A stretch of 64,000 nucleotides of DNA from NCBI GenBank assembly GCA_951217055.1, contig OX578281.1:65474043-65538042 (forward strand). Reading direction: 5' to 3'. The notes under the pieces are model-generated. The model had not been told where the DNA came from and searched no databases. It saw nothing but the letters and a program-made list of their open reading frames with translations. Both the position numbers and the translations under genes were made by a program. Below are positions 33,014 through 44,764 of the stretch, in pieces. This stretch comes from Gerris lacustris (taxonomy: Eukaryota; Arthropoda; Insecta; Hemiptera; Gerridae). Every line of letters begins with the position of its first letter. Position 1 is the first letter of the stretch.

Positions 33014-35138
33014 TATATAAATATTTTTTATGCTGAATTAGTCTTACATTGTATACAGGGTGTTCCTTTATTATAGTTATGTTGCGATATTTTTGTACAG
33101 TTGTTTATTATTTTTTAACTAAAATGTGCTATCGGAAATGATATTAATATGTAAAAGGTAAAATAATCAAATTTTATAACTGTATGTTACAAATTTTTAT
33201 TTTTATTTTTTTACTTTTAAATTTGGTTGTAAAAGAAGTCAATCCTGTATTGTTATATTTTTTTAGCAAGTATTTTCAAGGAATATTAATACATCTTAGT
33301 AAAAATGCTATTGAAAAAATTATATTAATAAAAATGCATAAGATTCTCTTTTCTGAAGATTTTACATTGAAAAAAAATGTAATTGAGTATTTATCAATAT
33401 TTAGTATATAAAATTTGACTATATTTCTAGACACTTAAGTGAAAAGAGAAAATATAAATTTGATATACTTATGCACTTGTACTCAAAAAAATTTATTCAG
33501 TCATTTTTTTTAAGATAATTTTTTTTATAATTTAATATTGTCTTCTTATTTGTCCCTACCCTATCTTACTTAAAATTATATTTGCAAAAAATTAAATCGT
33601 TACCTACTCAATGTATTTTACAAATTTTAAGATTTTATTTGACTGGATTGACTTCTGCATAAAATGTTGAATTATTGATTTTTTTAAAAATATATTTATG
33701 ATTTGTCTCTGTATTTATTTGCAATGTGTGATTTTTATTTTTTTAAAAAGAAGTACAATACAATTGGGAATTTTAATGTGGCAACTAACTTGTTGCTTAT
33801 GTCAATTGTAAGGTTTATAGAGCTGATGTAGCAATGTACTAACCTCTTTGGTAGGTTTATACATTGTGTGGCGGTAAGACCTTCACATTCTACCGCACTC
33901 CACAGGCTTTTGTACCATGGAGTTAGTTAGTTAATACAATTGGGAATGAGTTCGAGTGACGCATTATCTTGCCAGAGACAACACATATTGTAAACAAAAA
34001 ATTACATGTTTTATTATTTCTTTTTATTGAATCTTTTTGAGGTATATTTTATTTATTTTTTAATCAAATTAGACAGCTCTAGAATTTTATTTTTTATTTT
34101 TGCTAATGCTTTCTTTATTAATTGTGTATCATATTTTAATTTGCTTTAATTTTTTTTTATTATGAAAACCACTTTATAAATATATATGATTAGAATTGTA
34201 GATTAAATTTTTATAATTAATGTTATTTAAAGGTGGAAATAATTCTCATTTAAAGTAAACCATTGGTTTTTCTAAACCTTAATTATACTTTGAGGATTAA
34301 ATGATGTGTTTTTGACAAAGGTTTACATTTTTACACTTCTAATGTGATTATGGACCTTAAAGGAATTTGGATCCAACCATAAGCTTGATGACAGCTAGTA
34401 CCTCTGCAATATTCAAACACAAACAATGATCAGTTAATTGTTAATTTAAAATTTATAATGACTGTCTTCAATTTATCAACAGCAAAAAGGTACTTTCCTG
34501 ACCATAGATTGTTGTGTTAAAGTGTGCTAGTTTAATCTCACAACTACCAGCCGTATTGAAACTTTCATAAACTCTTTTTTGGGAAACATCAAATAAGGTT
34601 TCAGACAAAAGAAGGAGAGATACTTCTATTTAAAAAAACAAAAAAAAAAAAAAAAAAAACAAATCAGAACATGATGAGTTGGAACCAGGAACTCTGTGAA
34701 CTATTATCTATTAACATGATTTTGATATGTCTTAAGTATAAGCCCAGATTGGCTTTCAAGAAACACCATCTAACAGGAAAGATTAGTGGTAGAATCCAGA
34801 CTAATTGGCTTTTATTTAGAACAAATGATTTGGATTTGTTTTCTATTGTGAGGATGCTTCCTTAGATATCTTGTGGATCCCTCTTCAATATAGAAAACAT
34901 TAGAGATCAGTTATGAAGTCTAGGCCATACAGTTGCCTAGTCTTCTGGTGGTTATAGCATCTCAGAAGGTATCAGTCCGCATGTTTGGCTCCTAATACTT
35001 AGTACTTCCTTAGAAGTGTTCTTGGTATATGCTGAGTTGACTCAATGAACTTAAAATTTGGTTACTTATATCTTACTAGGCTACACTTGTATCTCAGTAG
35101 GCCTTAGGCCAAACCAAGCGTAAGCTTACAACATGACC
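33014..35138. other. Intergenic AT-rich DNA after SNX17
   Basis: It begins with a short ACAGGGTGTTCC motif (33056) that resembles the edge of a transposon. The rest is AT-rich with an A-rich tract at 34635-34660. The open frames (for example 33184-33411 and 34671-34865) match nothing I know and have AT-driven composition. Confidence 0.4.
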
Positions 35139-35364
35139 ACAACTTTGCTGGAACATGCTTTTAGGATTAGGATTGAAACATTTGAGCCTTCACATGTCAA
35201 GAAGCAATTATCACCAGAAGATCTAATACTTCATGATAACATTGGAGTTGCACAACTTTACTGCTGGAGCATGCTTTCAGGATTAGGATTGAACATTTGA
35301 GCCTTCACATGTCAAGAAGCAATTATCACCAGAAGATCTAATACTTCATGATAACATTAGAGGT
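35139..35364. repeat. Two-copy tandem duplication, about 112-bp unit
   Basis: The sequence from CACAACTTTGCTGGAACATG through TCACCAGAAGATCTAATACT to GATAACATT is repeated directly once with few changes. It is unrelated to other repeats in the window. Confidence 0.8.
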
Positions 35365-35484
35365 GCCTTCTAAACCTTTCTACGCCACAGGATTGAGAAA
35401 GAGCTAAATTTGAAAATTAGGTAACTCTTAAATTTGCCTTTTGTCATTCAATATTTATTCTATTAAATAAGTCTTTATTAACAG

Positions 35485-36197
35485 CAGTGGTTCTCAACCT
35501 TTTTCAACCCACGTACCCCTTTTGTGAATAATTAACTGTGCGTACCCCCTAACAACCCCTTATTTTTATAAATAATTTTTATATTACACAATTAGTGTTA
35601 GTGAGAGACACCAACGATACCTTATTGCAGTATGCAAAATCACGGTATCACATTGCTGATGTGTTTAGTCAGCCAAGCAAGTATAGCGACATGAGAGCAC
35701 GCTCGTCTCTGATATCCCCTATATCTGATCATCTTGATCTGGTATAGGTCCAGAGTTGGGTGGGCATCGTCGGGCCCCTGATGAGTTGGACGCGATGAAA
35801 CGATGCAGGACATGGCGTAATGCCGAGCCAACATCTTGATGACGTAGTCTGATGTTGGAACAGTTCCTATGTGTCACGCTTGCACGGCACATCCCTTGGT
35901 GTCTCTCACTAACACAAATAGTGTACCTTATTTCAGTGTGCAAAATCATGGTATCAATTTGCTGATTTTTTTTTATATTAAATGAAGTGTTGTTTAACCA
36001 ATGCTAACATTGCTGCATTATAAGAAACAGCTGTAAATTGGTAACTCTAATTCCGAACAAGATTATTTTATCAAAAAGGTTTTATTTATTAAACAGAAAA
36101 GTAAACAAAAAGAAACTTGTTTTTAGTTCACCTCGTACCCCTTACACATTTCCGCGTACCCCCAAGGGGTACGCTTACCACAGGTTGAGAACCACTG
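35485..36197. mobile_element. hAT-type MITE with nested element
   Basis: Ends CAGTGGTTCTCAACCTTTTT and CAGGTTGAGAACCACTG are classic hAT terminal repeats. The flanks ATTAACAG (35477-35484) and ATTTACAG (36198-36205) agree at 7 of 8 bases, the hAT target length. Subterminal GTACCCC words recur inverted. A second inverted-repeat element sits inside at about 35588-35950. Confidence 0.88.
35588..35950. mobile_element. Inverted-repeat element, GTTGGAACAGTTCC family, copy 2 (nested)
   Basis: It is bounded by GTGTTAGTGAGAGACACCAA and TTGGTGTCTCTCACTAACAC. The interior matches 12991-13372, including GATGTTGGAACAGTTCCTAT, CGATGCAGGACATGG and GTTGGGTGGG. It is inserted inside the hAT-type MITE and must be younger than it. 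Confidence 0.8.
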
Positions 36198-36205
36198 ATT
36201 TACAG

Positions 36206-37029
36206 GGTTAAAAACAAATAAATGTCCTTTCAATGTATGTAATCAATGGTTTACTATATTTTATTTTTGTTATTTATTAAAGTTAGTTTATTGTTTATTT
36301 ATTATAGTACATTTTATATAAATTTATATCTTAAATTATTGTTTTAAAAATTTTTTCAAAGGAATCTAATTCCCATGAGCCTGGTAGTAAAGCTTTTCTT
36401 TTTAGTTCTACTTCTCTTTTTTTTTACGGGAAGTATATTTTAGGCAACTTTTAGGAAATCTGGCTTGGTAATAGTAACTTTTTTTTATTATACATGTAAT
36501 CGATGTAAAAAGAAAATAATATTTTTGAATAAATTCTCATATTTTTATAGTAGATAATTCATATGGTAAACCCTTGTTTGGTATTAGAGAGGTAGGTTAA
36601 AAAAATCTGGCTTTAGGTGTTATATCCGCTAGTTTACTGTGTTTGCTAGTTTTATATTGGATTTATTTTAAATTGATATTTGCACAAAGTAATAATACAA
36701 TTTGTAGAGTAATTATTCTTAATGAAAATGAAAACATTGTTCTTTTGGATAACACAAAATTTAGTGGAACTTATAAAAAAATAAACCTGATTGTTGCATT
36801 AGTGAATTTGGAAATATTGTTTTTTTAAAAGGTTTTTTTAAATTATTTTTAATTTAAGTTGTAAAAATCAAGATATGGAAAGAAGAAACCATCTTATAAT
36901 AATGAAAATATCTTATAGAATTATTACATTATAAATTAAAAAGTTTAATGGCTATAATTGGTTGTAATTTAACTGTTTTGAAAATAGTTATTTGTTATCT
37001 ATGATTTTCACAAGCTAATAACATTTATA
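36206..37029. other. Intergenic AT-rich DNA, nothing recognised
   Basis: AT-rich sequence with long T runs. One 61-codon frame (36643-36828) is compositionally unremarkable and matches no family known to me. Confidence 0.4.
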
Positions 37030-37031
37030 TA

Positions 37032-37436
37032 CAGTAGAACCTCGCTTACACGACCCTCAATAACAGGACAACCTCAATTACTAGTGTAATTTTCAAATCC
37101 CCTTGAGATTGCCATAACACATAATGTTAAATTAACCTCTATAATGTGACTATTACTATCCAAACAACCTCTATAACACGGATTTTTTCCAACTCACAAC
37201 GTAACTCAGAACCTCTATAACAAGTCGTTTTGAGAAGTCAACCTCTATAACACGACTCCATACAGGAATGGGTCGACTTTGAACAAGTCTAGACTTGAAA
37301 ACCCCGCCCTCGAACTTCAATAACACGACTGAAAGCCAAAATAACCTTGATAACAAGACACTCAACTAAAAGAGCACCTCGATAACAAGACTGTTTCCCT
37401 AATCCCTTTGAGCCACTTCTTATCGAGGTTCTACTG
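37032..37436. mobile_element. pogo-like MITE, CAGTAGAACCTCG family, full copy
   Basis: Ends CAGTAGAACCTCGCTTACAC and CTTATCGAGGTTCTACTG are inverted and flanked by TA. The interior contains many short ACCTC(T/G)ATAACA(C/A)GAC units, i.e. sub-terminal repeats derived from the ends. A 5'-truncated copy lies at 49168-49423. Confidence 0.85.
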
Positions 37437-37438
37437 TA

Positions 37439-39383
37439 TTATTATTTCATTATGTACTAACAACATAAATAAATACTTCACTGTACTGGTGTTGGTGTTG
37501 AACAAACACTTTGTATCCAAAATGACTCAAATAATAAACCCAAACTAAAATGCCTCACAACAAAATGAAAATCCAACAAATTTCATAAAATTGCACAATA
37601 TTGTCTCTTCCATTCATTTATTTTTTATTTATTTATTTTTATTTGGGGCTATTGCTTTCTTTAAATTATGATCATTATCGGGTAGCTAGTATTTATTATA
37701 ATGTCAGATTTGTGAAATCAATGTTTATAAAAGAGTGTCATGTGTAAAACGATGTCAATGAAATTTGTTAAAGGGTGCTCACAGTTAATTATTGATTTTT
37801 TTATATATATAATTTTTTGTATGTTAGTAACTTGTAATTTATTTAAGTAGTACTATTTTATAAGTAATGATACTTTAAGTTTTATGTAGACATTTTATAT
37901 TTTAATGATTTTTATCATAAATCTACTGAAGATAGAATTTTTTTTTTTGCCAAATTTCTTTCTTAATTTGTCATTTATATCTCTATTATCCATTCTGATC
38001 AGAGATGCTGTCTCTCAAAAAATTGAGACTATCTGTTGCTGCAATTCTTGAACGAAGCAATTTCCTACTTTAGAGTTATTTCTTACAATTAATTTTAGCA
38101 TGCAACACTTCACTGATATTTGGTTTCTATATTAAATATTAGCTTGATATTTTAATAATATAAACATTTACAATTATTCCCTCCTCTTAAAGTAAGATTT
38201 TTGTTTCATTAACTGAATACCTTGCAATTTTAAATATTTGTGCCAAATATCGACTCATTCATTAATTTCAACGATTGCATAAATCAACTTAATAGTATCA
38301 CATCCATTTTTTAATAACAAGTTTTAATGCATTTTTTATTAAAATTAGTTAAATATCAATCCATAATATTTTGACCTTATAGCTTTGGTTAAAATCTAAT
38401 TTACTGGTGGTGGTATATCAGTAAATTCTAATAATTTAGAACATTATCACTAATTCCAGAAAAAAAATGTATTTTCTTTTTTAGTTTTTAGAAATAGCAA
38501 AACATTTACTCATGTACTTACCTATTGGTAATACTTTATTACTGTCTTCTTTATGTTAACATATTTTATGTGCCAAATTTTGATAAAATTTCATTTGTTT
38601 ATTTTTTTAAAAGACCTTTTTTTTGTTATAATTTTGTCAATGGAGCTATAAATGATAAAACTATTGTTTGTAATATAAAATTCAGAGTAAAATAATTAAT
38701 TTGATTACAGGATTAGTATAAGCCATGTAGAAATTTTATAAATTGTGTATTGCTGAATACTATTGGCTTACGAATTCCTGGATTACAAGGTGCTAAAATT
38801 TAAATTAAAAAAATACTCAATGCTTGTTTTAGCTGCTCAATTAATGTTACAACTGTGTGAACGTTAAAAAAATAGTTGGGGTCAAAGTGAAATTAAAAAT
38901 GATATTTGATTTGCACATTCTATCTGTAATGGGCCAAATTTCTATAATTTACAGAGAGTTCTAAATTTATATTTTTAGTTTTTTTTTTAATATTATAATT
39001 ATATATATATATATTTTTTTTTAGAAAAATGAAAATTTTAATTGTTTTTTTTTTTTTGGAAAAGAACAGGATTGACTTGTCCCTAAATGTAAACTCCAAG
39101 CAATGGAGATAAATGAACCTAATATGTATGTTATGGAGAGCTGGGTATTTGATTTTCTAGTTAAACTAACAGTGCTAGTTCCTCATTTAATTTCCCCCCC
39201 CCCCCTCCTACCAATTTTTTTTCTATTTAATAGTACGCATTTTTAAGTTAACATTAACTTAAAATACTTAAGTAATCAAGTTGATAGTTTTATTCAATCA
39301 TCCTCTTCTTAAAAATAAAATATTAAAATGAAATAGCAAACATTTCTGTATGGAATGTGGTGGCTTTACAATCAGACTGAATT
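37439..39383. other. Intergenic AT-rich DNA, nothing recognised
   Basis: Very AT-rich, with homopolymer runs (T at about 39009, C at 39196-39205). No inverted repeats or coding fragments that I could support. Confidence 0.4.
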
Positions 39384-39774
39384 CGGTCATGGACACCTTA
39401 GCGTGGCCCGCTCTTAGACGTCCGTTTTAGAGGCTTTTTCGGGGGCGTGTATCTTTTTTCCTATTCACTTTAAAAAAAAACAAAAAAACAATTTTTTCCC
39501 TTTATGCAAGGCCTACAAAAAAGGTCCTTTGCGTCGGACCGCTGCGGTTGACCTTATTCGAGTTATGCGGAAAAAAAGGTTTTTCAGGGGAAAAGAAACA
39601 GTTTTTTCCGCATAACTACACAGTAAGACAGTAATACAGTCGACCGCAGCGGTCCGACGCATAGGACCTTTTTTGTAGGCCTTGCATTAAGGGAAAAAAT
39701 TGTTTTTTTTCCCCCCGAAAAAGCCACTAAAACGGACGTCTAAGAGCGGGCCACGCTAAGGTGTCCATGACCCT
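39384..39774. mobile_element. Foldback element with about 170-bp arms
   Basis: GGTCATGGACACCTTAGCGT at the left and ACGCTAAGGTGTCCATGACC at the right are perfect inverted ends. The arms continue inward through GCGGGCCACGC, ACGGACGTCTAAGAGC, AAGGCCTACAAAAAAGGTCC and GACCGCAGCGGTCCGACGCA, with a short loop. GAATTC occurs on both outer sides. No coding content. Confidence 0.85.
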
Positions 39775-39966
39775 GAATTCAATGTGATTAGATCGCATCT
39801 CTTTAATTTCTTAAGATTTTCATTAGAGCATCCGCTGTAATATATAATGAGCCAGTATTTTTACTAACCAATAGGTTGATGGGGAGTAGCTTCTGTTTTT
39901 TTTTTTAAATACTACTATAAGACCCAATGCACAAAGAAGAGACGGGTGGAGGCATGGGATGGAATA

Positions 39967-40750
39967 CGAGAGCTGTTCGGAAAGTAACCTCCGATTGGCC
40001 ACTGTCCGGGAAGTAGTGGGAGTAGCAGCGCCATTTCACCACTGACGTACACGGCAGGTCAGTCTGTATCAAGACGTAGTCGAGTGAAGGTTATACGAGC
40101 GTTAGTTTGGTTTTTATAGCATCTTGAAATGTGCACTCCAAAAAAACTCACCGCCAAATGCGGAGTGCTAGTTTTGTGGTGCTCGGTAAAATTTTTTGTC
40201 ACCAATCAAGCACAGAACTTCCGGTAACCTAACCTCTCTGTCACTACCTCGTAAAACACAGTCCTAGAAATCTGTGGAAATTCATTAGACAGCTCTGAAA
40301 TAGTGAAACGTCAATTTTCATGAACTTTTCCATCAATTTTCTGAACGAGTTCATCTGTGTGACTAATGATGGCCTAACACTTCTCTCATCATCATGAATG
40401 ATTTTTCTTCCACTTTAAAATAAACGAACCCATTCACGCACAACTCCTTCATTCATAGCACTTGGTCCATATACGGCACAAAGTTCTCGATGAATAGCTG
40501 CTGCTGAATAATGTTTTGCCGTAAAAAAAAACCTTATAACAGTCCGCACTTCGCATTTGGTGGAGTTTTTTTTGGAGCGCACATTTCAAGATGCTATAAA
40601 AACCAAACTAGTGCTTGTACGACAGTCACTCGACCAGATGCGGCTTGATGCAGACTGTCCTGCTGCGTACTTCTGTGCAACAATGGCGCTGCTACTCCCA
40701 CTACTTCGCACACAGTGGCCAAACGGAGGTTACATTCCGAACGGCCCTCA
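39967..40750 (-). mobile_element. mariner remnant with long inverted arms and partial transposase
   Basis: Ends GAGCTGTTCGGAAAGTAACC and GGTTACATTCCGAACGGCCC are mariner-type terminal repeats between TA dinucleotides (39965-39966, 40751-40752). Between them, minus-strand 40198-40584 encodes the N-terminal part of a transposase. The inverted arms extend about 200 bp inward, far beyond a normal mariner repeat of about 30 bp, and include the first codons of the transposase in both arms. Confidence 0.85.
40198..40584 (-). pseudogene. mariner transposase N-terminal (HTH) fragment, degraded
   Basis: Reading across a stop and frameshifts, the fragment shows MCAPKKTPPNAKCG, TAKHYSAAAIHRELCAVYG, NEGVVREWVRLF, then the second helix-turn-helix with TDELVQKIDGKVHE-like and ISELSNEFPQISRTVFYEVV text. 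This order matches mariner transposases up to about residue 130. The catalytic DD34D region is missing. Confidence 0.8.
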
Positions 40751-40752
40751 TA

Positions 40753-41825
40753 CAATGTTTCTACTCCTCCTCAATGCAAACCTATGGGGAAGTGCACACT
40801 GAGGTAACAAGGCTTACCCCTACTACGCTTCTTCCTCACCCCTTGACTCATTTTGAAGAACCTTGCCTCCTGTACACCACCCATCCAGTACTTCTATTAT
40901 TAAGAGCTTTATTGTGCCTCTTGAACGCCCTTTCTATGGAACTTACACTCACCTGTGCCTCACCTCCCTTTTGTCCGTCGCTTCTTCTGTATGCAATGGG
41001 CCTAAGATGTTCATTAGTTCTATAGCAGAGAAGTTGAGAATGGGATTTAATTCTAGGGTATTAAAATCATTTTATTGCTCTTAATAGTTCTTACTTGCTT
41101 AATAAGGTGAAGTCAAACTTACTAAAGCAACTTCCTTCATTAAGGTGAAGACAATTTTTTTTCAAATTTAATTTCGTTTCACTTGCTAGCAATTATTCAT
41201 AGAAAACACACTATTTTGGAAGTTCAGGTTATCAATTCTTTACAATGTTAAATATTGAAATCAAATATTTATCTCTAAATCTTTAGCGACTTAAGAGTAT
41301 TAAAATAAAAATATATTGCATTTAATACATTTGTAATGAAGCTCTTCTATAAATTTATTTGTCATTTTTTATTTATTTATTTAATTTATTGTAATTAGTT
41401 GATTATTATTTTAAAATTAATCAATTTTTTTATTGTGTTTATCACTTAGATATAATATGTAATATTTTTTTTTTTTGTTTACAATTATTGAGTTTATGCA
41501 TGACTTTAATGTATGTTGTGTTTTAATTAATTATAAGTAGCTACTTTATATTTTATTTATAAAAGGCTACTTTATATTTTATTTATAAAAGAAAATGTTT
41601 ATGAATATTTCATTCTATATTTAAGTGGTACTCTGTTCAATGTTTGATAATACTCTACTAGGGGAACATCCAAAAAATAGATAACTTGAAAGTGGAGAAG
41701 AATAGTGAATTCTTGATCATCCAGTACATAATTCTAAATGGCAATGGTTGAGAATGGTTGAAGAAAAAATTCCCAATTCCAAATAATTAAAGGCCAATTA
41801 TTCTTTCATGTAAATTAATTTTTTA
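40753..41825. other. Intergenic DNA, nothing recognised
   Basis: Just after the mariner end there is a more GC-rich, C-rich stretch (40753-41030) with overlapping open frames on one strand but no recognisable protein. The remainder is AT-rich with a small tandem duplication (CTACTTTATATTTTATTTAT at 41540-41590). Confidence 0.4.
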
Positions 41826-42427
41826 TTTTAAATCAAATTATAATTATTATTATCAAAGGGAGACAGACAAAGAAAAATAGACTCCAGCGCCGGGACTTGA
41901 ACCACGGGCCTCTATATTTTGGTTGGTAGAGCGCTATACTGGAAATATAGAGGCCCGTGGTTCAAGTCCTGGCGCTGGGGTCTATTTTTCTTAGTCTGTC
42001 TCCCTTTGTTAATAATAATTATAATTTGATTTAAATTAAAATTTAAACTTTCCGTAGTATGAATACTACCTAAAACTTAAAAATGAAATTTCTAATTGAT
42101 TGTACTAGGTACAGGTAATAAATGGGTACTTTATAATTATAAGCGATACTTCTCGGTCTAGTTCTATTGTCCTTAGTATTGACTTCTATACTTGTGGTAA
42201 ATTGAAAGCTTAATTCGGGACTAGGTATCGTTACTGATAGAGGAAATTATTCTCCAGTGTAGCTCAGTTGGTAGAGCGCTATACGGGAAATATAGAGGCC
42301 TGTGGTTCAAGTCCCGGCGCTGGAGTCTATTTTCTTTGTCTGTCTCCCTATGTTAATAATAATTATAATTTGATTTAAATTAAAATTTTAACTTTCCGTA
42401 GTATGAATACTACCTAAAACTTAAAAA
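41826..42427. mobile_element. tRNA-module repeat, copies 4 and 5 (palindrome plus tandem unit)
   Basis: An inverted tail and tRNA 3' half (41834-41918, CCAGCGCCGGGACTTGAACC) faces a direct half (ATAGAGGCCCGTGGTTCAAG) and tail, ending near 42085. A complete head-module-tail unit follows directly (42090-42427, module at about 42252-42326, ATACGGGAAATATAG anticodon arm). The palindrome spacer is only a few bases plus the tRNA 5' half. Confidence 0.85.
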
Positions 42428-42952
42428 TAATTATTTACTAATAATAAGTGCAAAAGAGAAAAGGTTGTCTGTTAAAGAATTGTCTTATTTAATTTATTTT
42501 CCACACTATTTGATTGCTTTCATCAAAATTCTCCTTATCCATGTAATTTCTATCTATGGCGTGCGTATATGCTTTAAGATTAGGTTTTTTGTAGCAATGT
42601 ACCTCCTACCTAAACTCATATATACCATCTTATAGGTAGTTAGTTGAGTATTACTTAACTAAACTCTTACCCCCTATAAAATTTTACATAATAAAAATTT
42701 AAAATTAATAAAAATATTTATTAAAAATTAATCTTTTAATTATCTGTAAGTAGAAACAAATTGACGTGTACATTAAAAATATTTATAAGAATCCTTTTAT
42801 TATAAGCTCTTTTCATTTAATAGTAATATTTGTTTAAAAATATATATATTTGCAGCTATACTTTATATAAATTTGGTAGACATAACAAATATGTATCAGA
42901 AAAAAAATTGAAACAATAAATTATTTAATGGTGTCGAAATTAATTACGTCCA

Positions 42953-43507
42953 TTTTACAAAAAAATAATTTAAATCAAATTATAATTATTATTAACTACG
43001 GGAAACAGACAGTGAAAAATACACTCCTGTGCCGGGATCCCGGCACAGGAGTGTATTTTTCACTGTCTGTTTCCCGTAGTTAATAATAATTATAATTTGA
43101 TTTAAATTAAAATTTAACTTTCCGTAGTATGAAAACTACCAAAAACTTAAAAAATTGAATTTCGAATTGATTGTACAAGGTACAGGTACTAATTGAGTAC
43201 TTTATAATTATAAGCGTTAATTCTGGTTTAGTTCTAATGTCATAAATATTGACTGTCTAAATGTATATGAATATTGAAAGCTTGGATTCGGGACTAGTTA
43301 TCGATTACGGTAGTGAAAAATCATTCTCCTGCGTAGCTTAGATGGAAGAGCGCTATACTGGAAATATAGAGGCCCGTGGTTCAAATCCCGGCACAGGAGT
43401 GTATTTTTCACTGTCTGTTTCCCGTAGTTAATAATAATTATAATTTGATTTAAATTAAAATTTAACTTTCCGTAGTATGAAAACTACCAAAAACTTAAAA
43501 AATTGAA
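42953..43507. mobile_element. tRNA-module repeat, copies 6 and 7 (perfect palindrome plus tandem unit)
   Basis: Positions 42967-43108 form a palindrome with arms of about 71 bp and no spacer, centred on GTGCCGGGATCCCGGCAC. Each arm is the family tail plus the last bases of the tRNA-like module. It is followed by a tail end (to about 43155) and a complete unit (head from GAATTGATTGTACAAGG, module at about 43328-43400, tail to 43507). The architecture equals that at 41826-42427. Confidence 0.88.
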
Positions 43508-43728
43508 AAAAATAATTTTTGTAAATATTTTAATTTTTTTATATGAAAACAAAAATAATATTTCTCCAAAAAAAAGATAATAAATTTTAAATTATAATTG
43601 AGTATCTTACATTGTAAAATAATGGTTCTATAACAATTTGACTAAAGTTGAAGGATCCAGCTAATGTATCATTTATTATAAAAAAAAAAATTAAAAAATG
43701 TAATAATGCTGTACCATTTTTAAATAAT

Positions 43729-43945
43729 GTTTACCTGATAAATGATTTTAAGTTAACTAAAAAAAATGTTTGCTTGATATCTATTATCAGTATATGTCTT
43801 CATTTTATAATAATGATTACCTGATAAATGATTTTAAGTTAGCTAAAAAAAATGTTAGCTTGATATCTATTATCAGTATATGTCTTCATTTGATAATAAT
43901 GTATATCTGATAAATGGTTTTAAGTTAGCTAAACAATTTATATGT
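43729..43945. repeat. 86-bp tandem repeat, about 2.5 copies
   Basis: CCTGATAAATGATTTTAAGT starts at 43734 and 43820, and a diverged TCTGATAAATGGTTTTAAGT at 43906. The spacing is exactly 86 bp each time. Confidence 0.8.
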
Positions 43946-44026
43946 CTTCATTTGAGCTTATTTTTGAAGTATTTATATATTTTTGACCCATATCGCCATA
44001 ATAATAAAATCTCAATTTTTATTTTA

Positions 44027-44673
44027 GCGAATTTTCAAAGAAAATTAAGCTATTGCAATAGCTTCAACATTTTTTTAATGTAAATTTTTGAAAATTTTCT
44101 CCATGGTAATCCGTTTTAGACTATTCTTAATCGATTCCTGAAATTTAACCATTTTTTTATGTATGTTTATATGTATGCGTCACTCCAAACGATATCTCAC
44201 CCTAGGATGCACTTAAAAAATCCAATCAAATGTTAAAATGTCAAAAAAGAAAGGATGAGTTCGTTGGCCAGAATTTTTGGAGTCCATTTAGGGGTCAAAT
44301 TTGGACAATTTAGGGTCATAAATAGCATAAAAACATGTTTTTTTCCATTTTCCCCCCTCTAATATGAAAAAAAAAGAAATGATAAAAGTATACATAACAT
44401 CAATTACTGTAATCTTAAAGAGCTTTCCAATGACATACATCTTGAAGGGAATATACTATTTTGACTTTTGTACCCCGTACCCCTATATGTACCATTTTTT
44501 TTTTAATTTTCTGAAAAGTAGTATCTTAAACATATTAACAAGTAGTATATTTGTAATCAGTGCAAAATTTCCTATAAGGCCATCTAGGATCAGTAATAGC
44601 TTCGCATGCGCAATTTGTTTTTAAATTTATTGTTTGTATCTTTTATATTACAAAGATTTCTTTGAAAATTCGC
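44027..44673. mobile_element. Inverted-repeat element with GCGAATTTTCAAAGAAA ends
   Basis: GCGAATTTTCAAAGAAA (44028) and TTTCTTTGAAAATTCGC (44657) are exact inverted ends. The interior is non-coding and includes ATAGCTTC words near both ends. No TSD identified. The frame at 44364-44624 lies inside and is not a known protein. Confidence 0.6.
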
Positions 44674-44764
44674 TCATTAAGTCATGGTGCATGTCTGAAC
44701 TTTTTTATTACCAATTGAAAGAAACTTAATAATACAAGTTTAAATTATTAACTTTATAACTTCT

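Noticed and set aside
33184..36828. Open frames of 60-76 codons in the intergenic region
   Set aside because: AT-driven composition, no recognisable motif, no neighbouring exon-like frames, and several lie within inverted-repeat elements.
40557..41084. Overlapping plus-strand open frames next to the mariner remnant
   Set aside because: They run over the mariner arm and adjoining C-rich DNA. The real coding trace there is the minus-strand transposase fragment.
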